DNA of 41,413 nucleotides from a virus, in the IMG/VR virus record IMGVR_UViG_3300046792_000341, positions 1 through 41,413 of that record; one strand, written 5' to 3'. The position numbers were made by a program, and so were the translations under genes. Below the pieces are notes generated by a model, which saw nothing but the letters and a program-made list of their open reading frames with translations, was not told the origin of the DNA and searched no databases. Positions 30,120 to 37,738 of the stretch are shown piece after piece. The stretch's first letter is position 1. The number at the start of each line of letters is the position of its first letter.

Positions 30120-31408
30120 CAGGGAAGAGCCTTTACGTAGCCTGCAAGGTAGATGTTCTTCGGACGGTTCTCTGTCGTGAAGTTTCCACCATTGACAGCG
30201 CCGCTTGTGAAGGTCTTGGAGAAAGCAACACCAGTGGATGAAGAATCACCATCTGCACCGAGCAGAAGCGTTCCAACGTTCACACCACCGCTTCCGTGTC
30301 GGGAGGTCCCGTCACCAACAAGAGTAGTCGTGTGCGTATGCGCTCCAACTGCATGATCCTGCTTAGTTCCCGTATGATCTCCAGTGGTTCCATCTCCACG
30401 GTTCGTGCGCGAAGCGGCATCCGGATCATTCCCAGCCGCATTGTTCCAGAACCTTGGAAAGTACCCACGAACGTCCGGCATGCCCGCCGTGGTGGTGCCG
30501 TTGCCGGAGCCAAAGCTCGTGCTCCAGGCCGTGAACAGAGGTGCGTAGAGGGTTCGGTCGAAGTTGACTCCATTCAACGGCAACCACTTATTGCTCGGGG
30601 CCGCCTCAAGCAACGTGTTTCCCGTCATGCCCACGGGCATATCATCCTGGCGGAGGAGCAGAGCACGCCAAGTCGCCCCGTTCCAAAAGACAATGGCGCT
30701 GTCGCCGGGACCGTAGAGGCTAATCGAGGCCAAGCCGTTGATGGTCCCAGAGGTTGGCGTCAGCGTGAGTGGATTGACTGTGGAGTCCGTCTTGAAGATC
30801 GTCGCGCGGAAGTTCCCAAGGAACGTGGTAGGAAGGTTGACCACCTTCGACCCTACGGACGTGTCGAATTCGATCAGCCGCTCCATGTCCGAATAGAGCA
30901 CCGTGTAGGGAGCGGCTGGTGCAATGGCCACCGGCGGCAGGCCAAACATCGAGTCCGCCGCAAACCACGCATTGACGGCGTTGCTCCACTGGAGCTCAAT
31001 GATCTGGTTCTGATACGACAGGATGAGGCTGGACTGCCCGTTGATCAGGTTTCCGCCTCCGTTGATCGTGACCGTATTGTTCGTGCTATCCTTCTTCACG
31101 ACCCACATCTTCCACCCGTCCGAATGCACGTTCACGGGCGAGCTCGGGTTCGGAAGCGTCACGGTCCGGCCACCTGCGGTAGCATCAATGATCTGGAGGG
31201 AATTCATATCCGTGGGGTAAACTACGGTGTAGTTTCCGACTGTCTGGTTCGTCACGATCAAGTTGAACATCTTGGTCGCGTTTGGAAAGGTCTGCTGGAG
31301 GACACTTTTCAGCAGCCGCAAATGGTTGTCGCCCTCAGACTCGAGATCGCTTCCCGGCGGAAGCGTCGGAGAGAGCTGGCTTATGTACTGTGCAACTTCT
31401 ACGGTCAC
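30119..31408 (-). CDS. Tail fibre with collar domain
   Basis: A 429-residue receptor-binding candidate. Its N-terminal GDNHLRLLKSVLQQTFPN is a widespread fibre attachment segment. The middle has beta-strand repeats (TVTLPNPSSPV, VVNLPTTFLG). The C-terminal part has the phage collar pattern: KWLPLNGVNFDR, AGMPDVRGYFPRFW, GAHTHTTT and TENRPKNIYLAGYVKALP. The start is GTG at 31408 with GGGGAA upstream. It would sit at the tail and contact the host surface. Confidence 0.8.
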   Translation of the reverse strand: MTVEVAQYISQLSPTLPPGSDLESEGDNHLRLLKSVLQQTFPNATKMFNLIVTNQTVGNYTVVYPTDMNSLQIIDATAGGRTVTLPNPSSPVNVHSDGWKMWVVKKDSTNNTVTINGGGNLINGQSSLILSYQNQIIELQWSNAVNAWFAADSMFGLPPVAIAPAAPYTVLYSDMERLIEFDTSVGSKVVNLPTTFLGNFRATIFKTDSTVNPLTLTPTSGTINGLASISLYGPGDSAIVFWNGATWRALLLRQDDMPVGMTGNTLLEAAPSNKWLPLNGVNFDRTLYAPLFTAWSTSFGSGNGTTTAGMPDVRGYFPRFWNNAAGNDPDAASRTNRGDGTTGDHTGTKQDHAVGAHTHTTTLVGDGTSRHGSGGVNVGTLLLGADGDSSSTGVAFSKTFTSGAVNGGNFTTENRPKNIYLAGYVKALP

Positions 31409-31409
31409 G

Positions 31410-32129
31410 TCAGTTCCCCGTATCGATCTCGTCCGGACTTATGCCAGGAGGCAGAAGACCAGCTCGCCCTTGGCCCCGAACCGGGCCACCCATCTGCGGT
31501 GTGGTGTTCGACACCTCTTGCTCCGTGTTCGCGCGGATCAAGCTTGCCATGCCGTCACTTTCCATACGCTCGAATTCAGTCTTGGCTCCAGCATCCCGAA
31601 GCCCTGTGCAGAGGAAGCGTCCCGCTTTGCCCATGATGAGATCCGGAACAACCTTAAGCCACTGGTTCTCAATATTGGTTGTGAGAACTTGGTCCTTTGC
31701 GTAGTAGATCAGTCGGAGCATATAGTTCGTGTCCGGAAGGGGAAAGATCCGAAAATAGTTTCCGACCTTCGCATACGCTTGTGGGATCTGTTGGCTGCCC
31801 GGCGTGATTGTGCTCGGGGCAAAGTTCTTTTTCAGGATCTCGTAGTCATCCTTCCGAAGCTGAGTCTCATCCTCCGTCGGATAGCTCGCGGGTCGGAAGC
31901 GGAAGGGCAACGTATCGTGCTCCGCGAGGAAATCCTGCGGGACCTCAACACGCTCGTCCCCAGCCGTGGTCTGGACCAGGCTATCTTCCGACAGAAGGAA
32001 CCAGGGCTTTGGCACCCCAGTCTCAAGCAACGTCTGCGCGAATTGAAGCATGGTCACGATATTAGCTGCCTGGTCCGTGCGGAAGCCAAGCATTGTCTGC
32101 ATGATCGCGGCTGCATCGTCTCGAAGCAT
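31410..32129 (-). CDS. SU10-type head-tail adaptor
   Basis: The 239-residue protein (MLRDDAAAIMQTMLGFRTDQ) has helical N- and C-terminal parts flanking a beta-rich centre (VEVPQDFLAEHDTLPF, GNYFRIFPLPDTNYMLRLIY), which is the plan of SU10/P22 gp4-like adaptors that join portal to tail. KPWFLLSE and YYAKDQVLTTNIENQWL are further family-like stretches. Neighbours are fibre and nozzle genes. The C-terminus is Gly/Pro-rich and probably flexible. Confidence 0.7.
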   Translation of the reverse strand: MLRDDAAAIMQTMLGFRTDQAANIVTMLQFAQTLLETGVPKPWFLLSEDSLVQTTAGDERVEVPQDFLAEHDTLPFRFRPASYPTEDETQLRKDDYEILKKNFAPSTITPGSQQIPQAYAKVGNYFRIFPLPDTNYMLRLIYYAKDQVLTTNIENQWLKVVPDLIMGKAGRFLCTGLRDAGAKTEFERMESDGMASLIRANTEQEVSNTTPQMGGPVRGQGRAGLLPPGISPDEIDTGN

Positions 32130-32953
32130 CAGGTTTGTCCTGGCTTACAGTAGGGAGAGTCAGAGGCCCAGGAGACCACAATTGGAGTCTCCTTCGAGAA
32201 GGAGTCCGAAAGGGGAGCCTCGGCCGAAAAGGCCGCAGATAGCGGAGGCTCCTTTGTGAAAACGTCCGGAAGCGGCGTCTCTGGCAGAAACGCATCCGTG
32301 ATGGGGACTTCATTCTGATAGTTACAGGTGACTCCGAACGTCAGCCCGAGAGAGTTGAACCTATAGTTGATGATGAAGCCCGAGATCGCCCACTGGAACG
32401 AGATGGGCTCCGCCTGTTGCCAGTACGAGGGCCGGAGATAGTTGAGGGCCCGGCGCTCTATCCCAGGTCGAACGTTGCTGCCCTGAAAAGCAGCTGCCGT
32501 GATGCCCCGATCCTTATCTTCAATGAAGGTTCGGAAGACATTCTGGCGCTGCGCATTGAGCCAAGCTTCCGTCCCATGCTGGAAGGACAGCGGCCGGACA
32601 TTTGAGCCCTGAGATGCCGCCATCGTGATGCCCCGATCTTTGTCCAGAATCGGGGTCCAGAACGTATTCTGCCTATAGTAGCTCGCAGAGGTCGGCGCGC
32701 CCCGCACGTATTGCAGGGGGCGCTCGCTTGAACCTTGCATAGCAGACCAAACAATCTTCCGCTCAAAGTCCGGCGTCGGCGTGTAGAAGACGCTCGGGCG
32801 CAAATAGTTGTCCCAACCCACAGGTCCCTTCGAGAACTGCAAGGGACGTGCTTGCACGCCCTGCCAGCTTGCGGCAGAGGAAACTACAATGACTACACCA
32901 GACGAAGGTTCTTCGCCTAGTGCAAGTTCGCCTACTGAACTAAAGCCGGGCAT
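32129..32953 (-). CDS. Internally repeated virion protein
   Basis: This 274-residue protein holds at least three tandem 42-residue units (about 23-66, 67-108, 109-150, with a partial one at 151-180), each with the core QGSxxRPLxF...A...Y.RQNxFxTxIxDKDRGI. Near the C-terminus is a second, 10-residue repeat: LPDVFTKEPP, LSAAFSAEAP, LSDSFSKETP. The repeats suggest a fibrous or surface-binding structure. No family is recognised. AGGA precedes the ATG. It sits between tandem paralogues and the adaptor. Confidence 0.65.
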   Translation of the reverse strand: MPGFSSVGELALGEEPSSGVVIVVSSAASWQGVQARPLQFSKGPVGWDNYLRPSVFYTPTPDFERKIVWSAMQGSSERPLQYVRGAPTSASYYRQNTFWTPILDKDRGITMAASQGSNVRPLSFQHGTEAWLNAQRQNVFRTFIEDKDRGITAAAFQGSNVRPGIERRALNYLRPSYWQQAEPISFQWAISGFIINYRFNSLGLTFGVTCNYQNEVPITDAFLPETPLPDVFTKEPPLSAAFSAEAPLSDSFSKETPIVVSWASDSPYCKPGQT

Positions 32954-32962
32954 TTCTAGGTC

Positions 32963-33610
32963 CTATGGAACATAAGCAGCAAGTTCTTCCCACTGCGCCG
33001 TGAGGGAGAAGGTCCACGTGCCGGTGGCAGGCACCGTAGCCTCAACTACAAAGCCCTCGTTCTGCGCCAGCACCAGCGGGTACTCGCCCGGCCGAGGCGC
33101 GAAGAGCTCACTTGGTATGATAAGCGGCGTGCCGGCTACGGCCGGAATACTCGTGCTGAGCGAGGCAAAGGGATTGGCATCCTTGGTTCGCGTGCCAGCA
33201 GTCAAAGTGGCTGTGGACGACCACCGAATGTCACCGACCGTTGTCGTCGCCATCGACGTGCGCAGCTTCTGGTTATTTCCCGTCAGCGTTGCGGCCGTGC
33301 CACCCGTGTCAGAGGCCGAAAACGAGCGGGCGACGAAAGCATTGAATGTGATAACACCAGCAGTAAATGCGGTCGCAGTATTGCCAGCAGAGATAACGAG
33401 CTTCTTAAGAACCGCGATATTAGTTGTGGTCCAACGGAAGGAGAAGATCGGCGAGTTGGCGCCAAGAGCCGCTGCCATAGCACCGGAGACACCTGCAATC
33501 GAGAAGATGCCAAGTGCACCATAGTCAATTGGCTTTGGCGTAATCCGTAATGCTTTGGAGCCTGTCTCCACTTCCGCATTAGCGCTCGTGCCTGCAAGTT
33601 GGACGGGCAT
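32963..33610 (-). CDS. Beta-rich virion protein, paralogue A
   Basis: A 215-residue protein that closely matches its neighbour at 33611-34279: both have GSKALR near the start, DANP in the middle, PGEYP/PGEHP with NEGF, and end QWEEL. Gly/Thr/Ala-rich strands suggest a beta-sandwich head or tail decoration. The start follows the paralogue's stop directly. Function is inferred from place only. Confidence 0.65.
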   Translation of the reverse strand: MPVQLAGTSANAEVETGSKALRITPKPIDYGALGIFSIAGVSGAMAAALGANSPIFSFRWTTTNIAVLKKLVISAGNTATAFTAGVITFNAFVARSFSASDTGGTAATLTGNNQKLRTSMATTTVGDIRWSSTATLTAGTRTKDANPFASLSTSIPAVAGTPLIIPSELFAPRPGEYPLVLAQNEGFVVEATVPATGTWTFSLTAQWEELAAYVP

Positions 33611-34279
33611 TTAGTAGCTCTCCAGTTCTTCCCATTGAAACGCGACGGTTGCACCAATGCTATTGTTGATGCCGGTAGGTACAGCCCACTGCACCTCAAA
33701 GCCTTCATTCCTACGCATCAAGTACGGGTGCTCTCCAGGCTCTACTGCAAAAATAGGGACACCAGGGGCAAATGTATCTTTGGCGTTTCCAGCGAGCGCT
33801 GATATAGCAACGGCCCCCATTGGGTTCGCGTCCAACGTATAGACGGCACCCGTCATCGCAGCATTGCTGAGGGTGACAAAAACTATGTTGGCGTTCTCTG
33901 CACCGTACTCCATACGAGTACGGTGCTTGTTGCTATGGGCTTGAACTAGAAGCGCGGTCTGGTTCGCATTGTGCTGAACTGAGAAATTACGGGCTGCGAA
34001 CAATTTTGCAACGTAAGTTCCAGCAACTGAGTTAAGGTTCGTCGTGATGTTAAAATTAACAATGACTTTGCGCAAGCTTGCAAGCGTAGTTGCCGATAGC
34101 CATTGAAAAGTGAGCATTGGCCCAGCTACAACTTGCGTGCCTGTCACTATAGTCGCAGCAGCCGAGAAAACACCATGCAAATTCGGGTCCACAGGATACT
34201 GCACACCACGCAGGGCCTTGGAGTTAGTCTCGATCTCCGAGATCCCGCCCGTTGTTTCTCCGATGATCTGGAATGGCAT
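33611..34279 (-). CDS. Beta-rich virion protein, paralogue B
   Basis: A 222-residue protein (MPFQIIGETTGGISEIETNS) that shares its whole plan with the gene at 32963-33610: NSKALR, FQWLSATTLASLRKVIV against FRWTTTNIAVLKKLVI, LFAARNFS against FVARSFS, DANP, PGEHP, NEGFEVQW and QWEEL at the end. The pair is an evident tandem duplication that has since diverged. Its DNA reads slightly less GC-rich than the copy. Probably a decoration or tail-surface protein. Confidence 0.65.
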   Translation of the reverse strand: MPFQIIGETTGGISEIETNSKALRGVQYPVDPNLHGVFSAAATIVTGTQVVAGPMLTFQWLSATTLASLRKVIVNFNITTNLNSVAGTYVAKLFAARNFSVQHNANQTALLVQAHSNKHRTRMEYGAENANIVFVTLSNAAMTGAVYTLDANPMGAVAISALAGNAKDTFAPGVPIFAVEPGEHPYLMRRNEGFEVQWAVPTGINNSIGATVAFQWEELESY

Positions 34280-34927
34280 CTAGTTCCAGCTCCAAGCTAC
34301 GTTCCAAATGCCATAGGTGCGCAGATTGCGCACGTTCGCGCCTCTGCGATAGCTGTCGTCCTCCGGCGGCGGATCATTGGCAACGCGGCCGTAGATGGTG
34401 AAGCCTGTTCCGGCCACCACGTTTCCGGCGAACACAATTGGTGGGTCGAGCCAATGCTCGTCAATGGAATGGTCTGCCGTTGCTGCCGGCAACACCCATG
34501 CATCGACATTTGAATTTGAGCGGATGAATGTCTGCCCCGTGATAGCCACGAGCGCGTCCGTCGCCCCCGGAAACGCTCCAAAGGTCAAGCTAGCTACGCC
34601 TTGCTTTCCGAAGTCCTCAGCCAGGTCCGGGATGCGAAAGACGGCAGCTCCAGCCAAACTCATCTTGGCCGTGCCCGCCGTGCCTCCGATCTTAGAGAGA
34701 AAGACCGTATCTCGAGTGAGGCTAGGTCCTGCGCTGGTGTACGTTCCTTCCCCTTCCTCGAAGTCCGTGCCCTCTTCGAGGATATAGGAGATGATGGAGT
34801 TGTTTACAACTCCGGCTTCAGCCGCCGTGCAAAATGCATTGGAGAAGGCGGAACCGAGTGTGAGTGTTCCCGTGCCCACAGTCGATGTGAGCTGTTTAAC
34901 TCGATTCGCTAGGATCCTGCTGGTCAT
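34280..34927 (-). CDS. Virion protein with common phage N-terminal domain
   Basis: A 215-residue protein. Residues 1-95 (ANRVKQLTSTVGTGTLTLGS, EEGEGTYTSAGPSLTRDTVF) match a domain found in many phage tail or fibre-associated proteins. The C-terminal half is a second beta-rich part (GQTFIRSNSNVDAWVLPA, EHWLDPPIVFAGNVVAGTGF). Its placement before the tandem paralogues suggests a surface component. No exact family is assigned. Confidence 0.65.
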   Translation of the reverse strand: MTSRILANRVKQLTSTVGTGTLTLGSAFSNAFCTAAEAGVVNNSIISYILEEGTDFEEGEGTYTSAGPSLTRDTVFLSKIGGTAGTAKMSLAGAAVFRIPDLAEDFGKQGVASLTFGAFPGATDALVAITGQTFIRSNSNVDAWVLPAATADHSIDEHWLDPPIVFAGNVVAGTGFTIYGRVANDPPPEDDSYRRGANVRNLRTYGIWNVAWSWN

Positions 34928-34930
34928 TCA

Positions 34931-35176
34931 TCATAGTCCGTACGACCGTCGAGCCTCGACCTTATCAAGCCACTTCTCGAAAGGCCGGCAAGTCCCCTTC
35001 ACATGGCACCGAGCGCACACGGGCTTTGAACACATGGTGCAAAAACCCCCCGCATCCTCCGGCCGCGTTGTCGAGTCAAGCCGACTGACCCCATTACAGT
35101 GGCAGCAGGTGAACGTGTCGAACTCTTTGACCCCCTCCGGAGTCGTGACGCGAAAGCTTCCACCAGGGTTTCGCAA
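34931..35176 (-). CDS. Small cysteine-rich zinc-finger protein
   Basis: An 81-residue protein with CCHC, then GGFCTMCSKPVCARCH and GTCRPFEKWLDKVEARR. Eight cysteines in CxxC-type pairs imply two zinc sites. Short proteins with this GGFCxxC...CxPFEKxLE pattern are common in phage virion operons (recalled). The start is TTG at 35176, with AAAGG well placed; no in-frame ATG is near. Its role is not known; zinc binding is inferred from cysteine spacing. Confidence 0.65.
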   Translation of the reverse strand: MRNPGGSFRVTTPEGVKEFDTFTCCHCNGVSRLDSTTRPEDAGGFCTMCSKPVCARCHVKGTCRPFEKWLDKVEARRSYGL

Positions 35177-35179
35177 GTC

Positions 35180-35644
35180 TCACCTTTCGATGAATTGAAT
35201 CCGAGTTCCGATCGTGCCCGTGTAGGCGGCAGACTTCGCCCGAAGCACAAGTCCATTTGCCGCCGTGGCTGGCCAGATCAGCTCACTTCCCGGGGCCGCG
35301 AGCCACCGAACCGTGGCTCTCTGGTTCACCACGAAGTAGTCGAGGAAGCTGTTTGCTGTGACCGTCGGCTCGGCCGTGTAGCCAATCTTAGCCGTGGTCA
35401 GTGCAGCAGCATCCGCCGGGTCCAGCGGATTCGGCGTGAAAGCCGTGCCCGTGCCATCGACCGTCATCCGAGCAATGTCAATTTCGATCTCATTATCCGC
35501 TGGTGGGCTCTGATTGAAGCCAACGAAGTAGTCGTACAATACGCCCCTCCGGGGCGTAGCACCGCAGAAAGCTGCGATCTGCGTCTTGAAGGCTGCAGCA
35601 GTCGCCTGTTGCGTGCTCTCATTCGCGACAGTGTAGTTTGCCAT
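35180..35644 (-). CDS. Hypothetical virion protein, 154 residues
   Basis: MANYTVANESTQQATAAAFK begins a protein with a helical N-terminus followed by strand-rich sequence (RRGVLYDYFVGFNQSPPADN, TVRWLAAPGSELIWPATAAN). The end GTIGTRIQFIER looks like a terminal beta-strand. It overlaps the preceding gene by one base and ends three bases before the cysteine-rich gene. It is likely a head or tail surface protein; no family is recognised. Confidence 0.6.
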   Translation of the reverse strand: MANYTVANESTQQATAAAFKTQIAAFCGATPRRGVLYDYFVGFNQSPPADNEIEIDIARMTVDGTGTAFTPNPLDPADAAALTTAKIGYTAEPTVTANSFLDYFVVNQRATVRWLAAPGSELIWPATAANGLVLRAKSAAYTGTIGTRIQFIER

Positions 35645-36063
35645 TAGGAGATCCCCTGGATTAGTCCATTGATAGGGTCGAAAGTCACGCTGATGAGTTC
35701 CGCCGGCGCCAACGTCACAGAGTTACCGTAGTCAGAGAAGCCGATCAAGCCCCCACTTGTGCTATCATACAGCACTCCCCAACGCCACGCATTGATGGCG
35801 GTTAGGATCGCCACGATCTGGAAGTTGTTCGGTAGGAAGGTCCAGAGGCCCCCGATCTGGGCAGAAGACGCCACCGTCACCGTGTAGCCGCCCGCCACGT
35901 AGCCGCCGGGACCTGGAGTGATCTCGGTGATCTGATTGAAGAGCGTCTGAGAGACCACCGGCGGAACGTTCGTCAGGCCGAACTTGAGCACATTGCTGCC
36001 GGGGATCGCCTGCCCGTTCCCCATAGCCGCGACGAAGCTGTCGAACCTTTGGAACGCGGACAA
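35644..36063 (-). CDS. Hypothetical virion protein, 139 residues
   Basis: A beta-rich protein (NVLKFGLTNVPPVVSQTLFN, VAGGYTVTVASSAQIGGLWT, RWGVLYDSTSGGLIGFSDYG). The start is TTG at 36063, preceded by GAGGG; a nearby ATG at 36067 reads another frame. The pattern LKFGLTN near the start and LYDSTSGGLIGFSDYG near the middle recurs in phage structural proteins (recalled). Placed among head-accessory genes. Function not assigned. Confidence 0.6.
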   Translation of the reverse strand: MSAFQRFDSFVAAMGNGQAIPGSNVLKFGLTNVPPVVSQTLFNQITEITPGPGGYVAGGYTVTVASSAQIGGLWTFLPNNFQIVAILTAINAWRWGVLYDSTSGGLIGFSDYGNSVTLAPAELISVTFDPINGLIQGIS

Positions 36064-36066
36064 TCA

Positions 36067-36423
36067 TTAGCCCTCACGAATCCAAGTCCGAACGCCGGTG
36101 GCAGCATTGAGGTCGATGCATTGCATCGAGATCATCGTGTTTGCAGCCATTACGACCGCTGCTCCGAGCAACGTGTCCGTCGTGCTCACGTTCACGGTCG
36201 GTGTCGCACCCGCCCTCGTGTAGATCAAGTATTCATCCCCGATCTGACCCTGTGGTGGGAGGTTCACGAACGCTACTCCCGTGACCTCAATCATCATCGG
36301 ATTCGCCCTGGCGAACCCCACGGCTGAGACGTAGGGAAGGATCGAAGCTGAAGCTTGCGCTGCCCCTGCTGATGCGAAAATGCCCATGTGGGCAATGGCA
36401 GAGTCTTTCTTATTCGAAGCCAT
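36067..36423 (-). CDS. Hypothetical virion protein, 118 residues
   Basis: MASNKKDSAIAHMGIFASAG follows GGAGGACG. The protein is Ala/Val/Thr-rich and beta-prone (FARANPMMIEVTGVAFVNLP, VNVSTTDTLLGAAVVMAANT) and ends with GVRTWIREG. It is compact, without cysteine clusters or membrane segments. It lies in the run of short structural genes after the capsid. No family is recognised. Confidence 0.6.
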   Translation of the reverse strand: MASNKKDSAIAHMGIFASAGAAQASASILPYVSAVGFARANPMMIEVTGVAFVNLPPQGQIGDEYLIYTRAGATPTVNVSTTDTLLGAAVVMAANTMISMQCIDLNAATGVRTWIREG

Positions 36424-36425
36424 GA

Positions 36426-36719
36426 CTATTCGTCCTCCTCCATTTTGCGGCCGTCGAACTCACTCGCTTCCGCAATGTGCATCTCGGTGATCTCAATCTC
36501 CAGAGATCCTGGGATCTCCATCAGGCGCTCCTTCGGCGTCCGTTTCTTCTCACCGACTACCATCGGGTAGTCGGACTCTTTCCGCTTCTCCGGGCCGCGC
36601 AGGCTCTTGACTTTCCCCGTCACGACCACCGTGACGACATCATCGAGGTCGACATCATCCATCGCCTCGACTTTCATGAAGTCAATTCGAGCCTGGCACT
36701 TGCCATCGCCGTAGGCCAT
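36426..36719 (-). CDS. Acidic hypothetical protein, 97 residues
   Basis: The start at 36719 (MAYGDGKCQARIDFMKVEAM) is chosen because GGGAG lies six bases upstream; a longer frame to 36848 would run far into the previous gene. Residues 20-35 are highly acidic (DDVDLDDVV), the middle is strand-rich and basic (VVVTGKVKSLRGPEKRKESD), and the end is Glu-rich. It resembles short proteins in phage head operons but is not assigned. Confidence 0.6.
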   Translation of the reverse strand: MAYGDGKCQARIDFMKVEAMDDVDLDDVVTVVVTGKVKSLRGPEKRKESDYPMVVGEKKRTPKERLMEIPGSLEIEITEMHIAEASEFDGRKMEEDE

Positions 36720-36720
36720 A

Positions 36721-37311
36721 CTAGCTCCCAAAGTAGCCGTTGATTGAGATAGATCCACGGAGTACCTGACTTGCTGTTGCAGTTCCAACTGGAACCCGGA
36801 AGAAGATGTGCATGAAGCGTCCAGGTTCGACAATGGGAAGGGCTCCAAACATCCTCTGGATGATTGGAGGCTGAGATCCGATTAAGGCTCCCACAAGGAG
36901 AGTCTGCGAGCCCAGCGACAGACGGCGAGGACCAAACACGCCACCGGTCCCTCCCCCGTCCGTCGTCGCTAGACTCGCAGCTGTTGAGTTAACAGCCAGG
37001 CCCCACTCGACGATGGTGGGAGTTGTAGCCACAGCGGCTCCGGTGTTAACAAGAGAGATCTGGATATCGGTGATGAAGAGGTGTGCTTGCACGGCCGCAA
37101 GGGCGCCCGGAGCACTCCACCCGAACAACGCGAAGTCAGTCTCAGCGCTCGCTGGGGCCGCGAAGTTGTATAGTCCACCAAGCGTCGCGTAGCTTGGGAC
37201 CGAATTCGATAGAACCGCGGCGGCTGGAGCCGCCGAGTTCGCATACTGTGAGAGGCCACCAAGTTGACCAGTGATATCAGAATAGACACTGATAAGTTTG
37301 CCAGTTGCCAT
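36721..37311 (-). CDS. Beta-rich head or tail surface protein
   Basis: A 196-residue protein (MATGKLISVYSDITGQLGGL) with strand-rich, Ala/Gly-rich sequence. Recognisable stretches are TTPTIVEWGLAVNSTAASLA, PRRLSLGSQTLLVGALIG and RFMHIFFRVPVGTATASQVL, a plan I have seen in phage structural proteins of about 200 residues. GGAGA precedes the ATG. It lies two genes downstream of the capsid after a hairpin. It may be a decoration protein. Confidence 0.6.
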   Translation of the reverse strand: MATGKLISVYSDITGQLGGLSQYANSAAPAAAVLSNSVPSYATLGGLYNFAAPASAETDFALFGWSAPGALAAVQAHLFITDIQISLVNTGAAVATTPTIVEWGLAVNSTAASLATTDGGGTGGVFGPRRLSLGSQTLLVGALIGSQPPIIQRMFGALPIVEPGRFMHIFFRVPVGTATASQVLRGSISINGYFGS

Positions 37312-37334
37312 TGAAGTCTCCGGTCAAGGTGACA

Positions 37335-37365
37335 GGGGGAAGAAAGCTTGTTCCTTTCCTCCCCC
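37335..37365 (-). promoter_or_regulatory. GGGGG/GAAAG hairpin in the virion operon
   Basis: GGGGGA (37335-37340) and GAAAG (37342-37346) pair with CTTTC (37354-37358) and TCCCCC (37360-37365), with one mismatch. On the transcribed (minus) strand the 3' side is TGTCACC, not T-rich, so it is more likely an RNA processing or expression-setting element than a true terminator. It lies between the gene ending at 37373 and the one starting at 37311. The hairpin at 9459-9489 is closely similar. Confidence 0.5.
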
Positions 37366-37372
37366 TATTGCA

Positions 37373-37738
37373 TCACGGGCTCGTCTGTGTCGATGCTGCC
37401 ACAATCCCGCGCCAGCCGACTCCATCCGGGTTGAAGAACAACCCAGACTGAAAGGCAGCCGACAAGGCTCCAGGCTGTGCCAAGGCGCCTCCGGCACTTG
37501 TTTGGATCGTGACGACAAAGGCTCCATTATTGCAGAGGATGAACATGAGCCCTTTTGTCGTCGCCTCTGGCGGGAGCCGAAGATTTCGCGCCGCCGTCGG
37601 TGTGATCATGATGATCGGTGGATGCGATGGAGTAAGCTGAAAATTCACCGCATCGCCGATCAGATCCTGGCCCGCAGCCCAGCCGCGCCACCAGGTCATA
37701 TCATAGATGTCACCACCTTCAAGAGTAGGCCGAGTCAT
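37373..37738 (-). CDS. Hypothetical protein next to the capsid gene
   Basis: A 121-residue protein, MTRPTLEGGDIYDMTWWRGW, coupled to the capsid gene by an ATGA overlap. It has a beta-rich body (VNFQLTPSHPPIIMITPTAA, FILCNNGAFVVTIQTSAGG) and a terminal GVGWRGIVAAS strand. A gene of this size directly after the major capsid gene is often a decoration or head-completion protein. No family is recognised. Confidence 0.6.
   Translation of the reverse strand: MTRPTLEGGDIYDMTWWRGWAAGQDLIGDAVNFQLTPSHPPIIMITPTAARNLRLPPEATTKGLMFILCNNGAFVVTIQTSAGGALAQPGALSAAFQSGLFFNPDGVGWRGIVAASTQTSP

Noticed and set aside
29250-31636. Two long plus-strand frames opposite the nozzle and fibre genes
   Set aside because: They are shadows of strongly supported minus-strand genes; their sequences are Arg-rich with no motif and no ribosome binding site in context.
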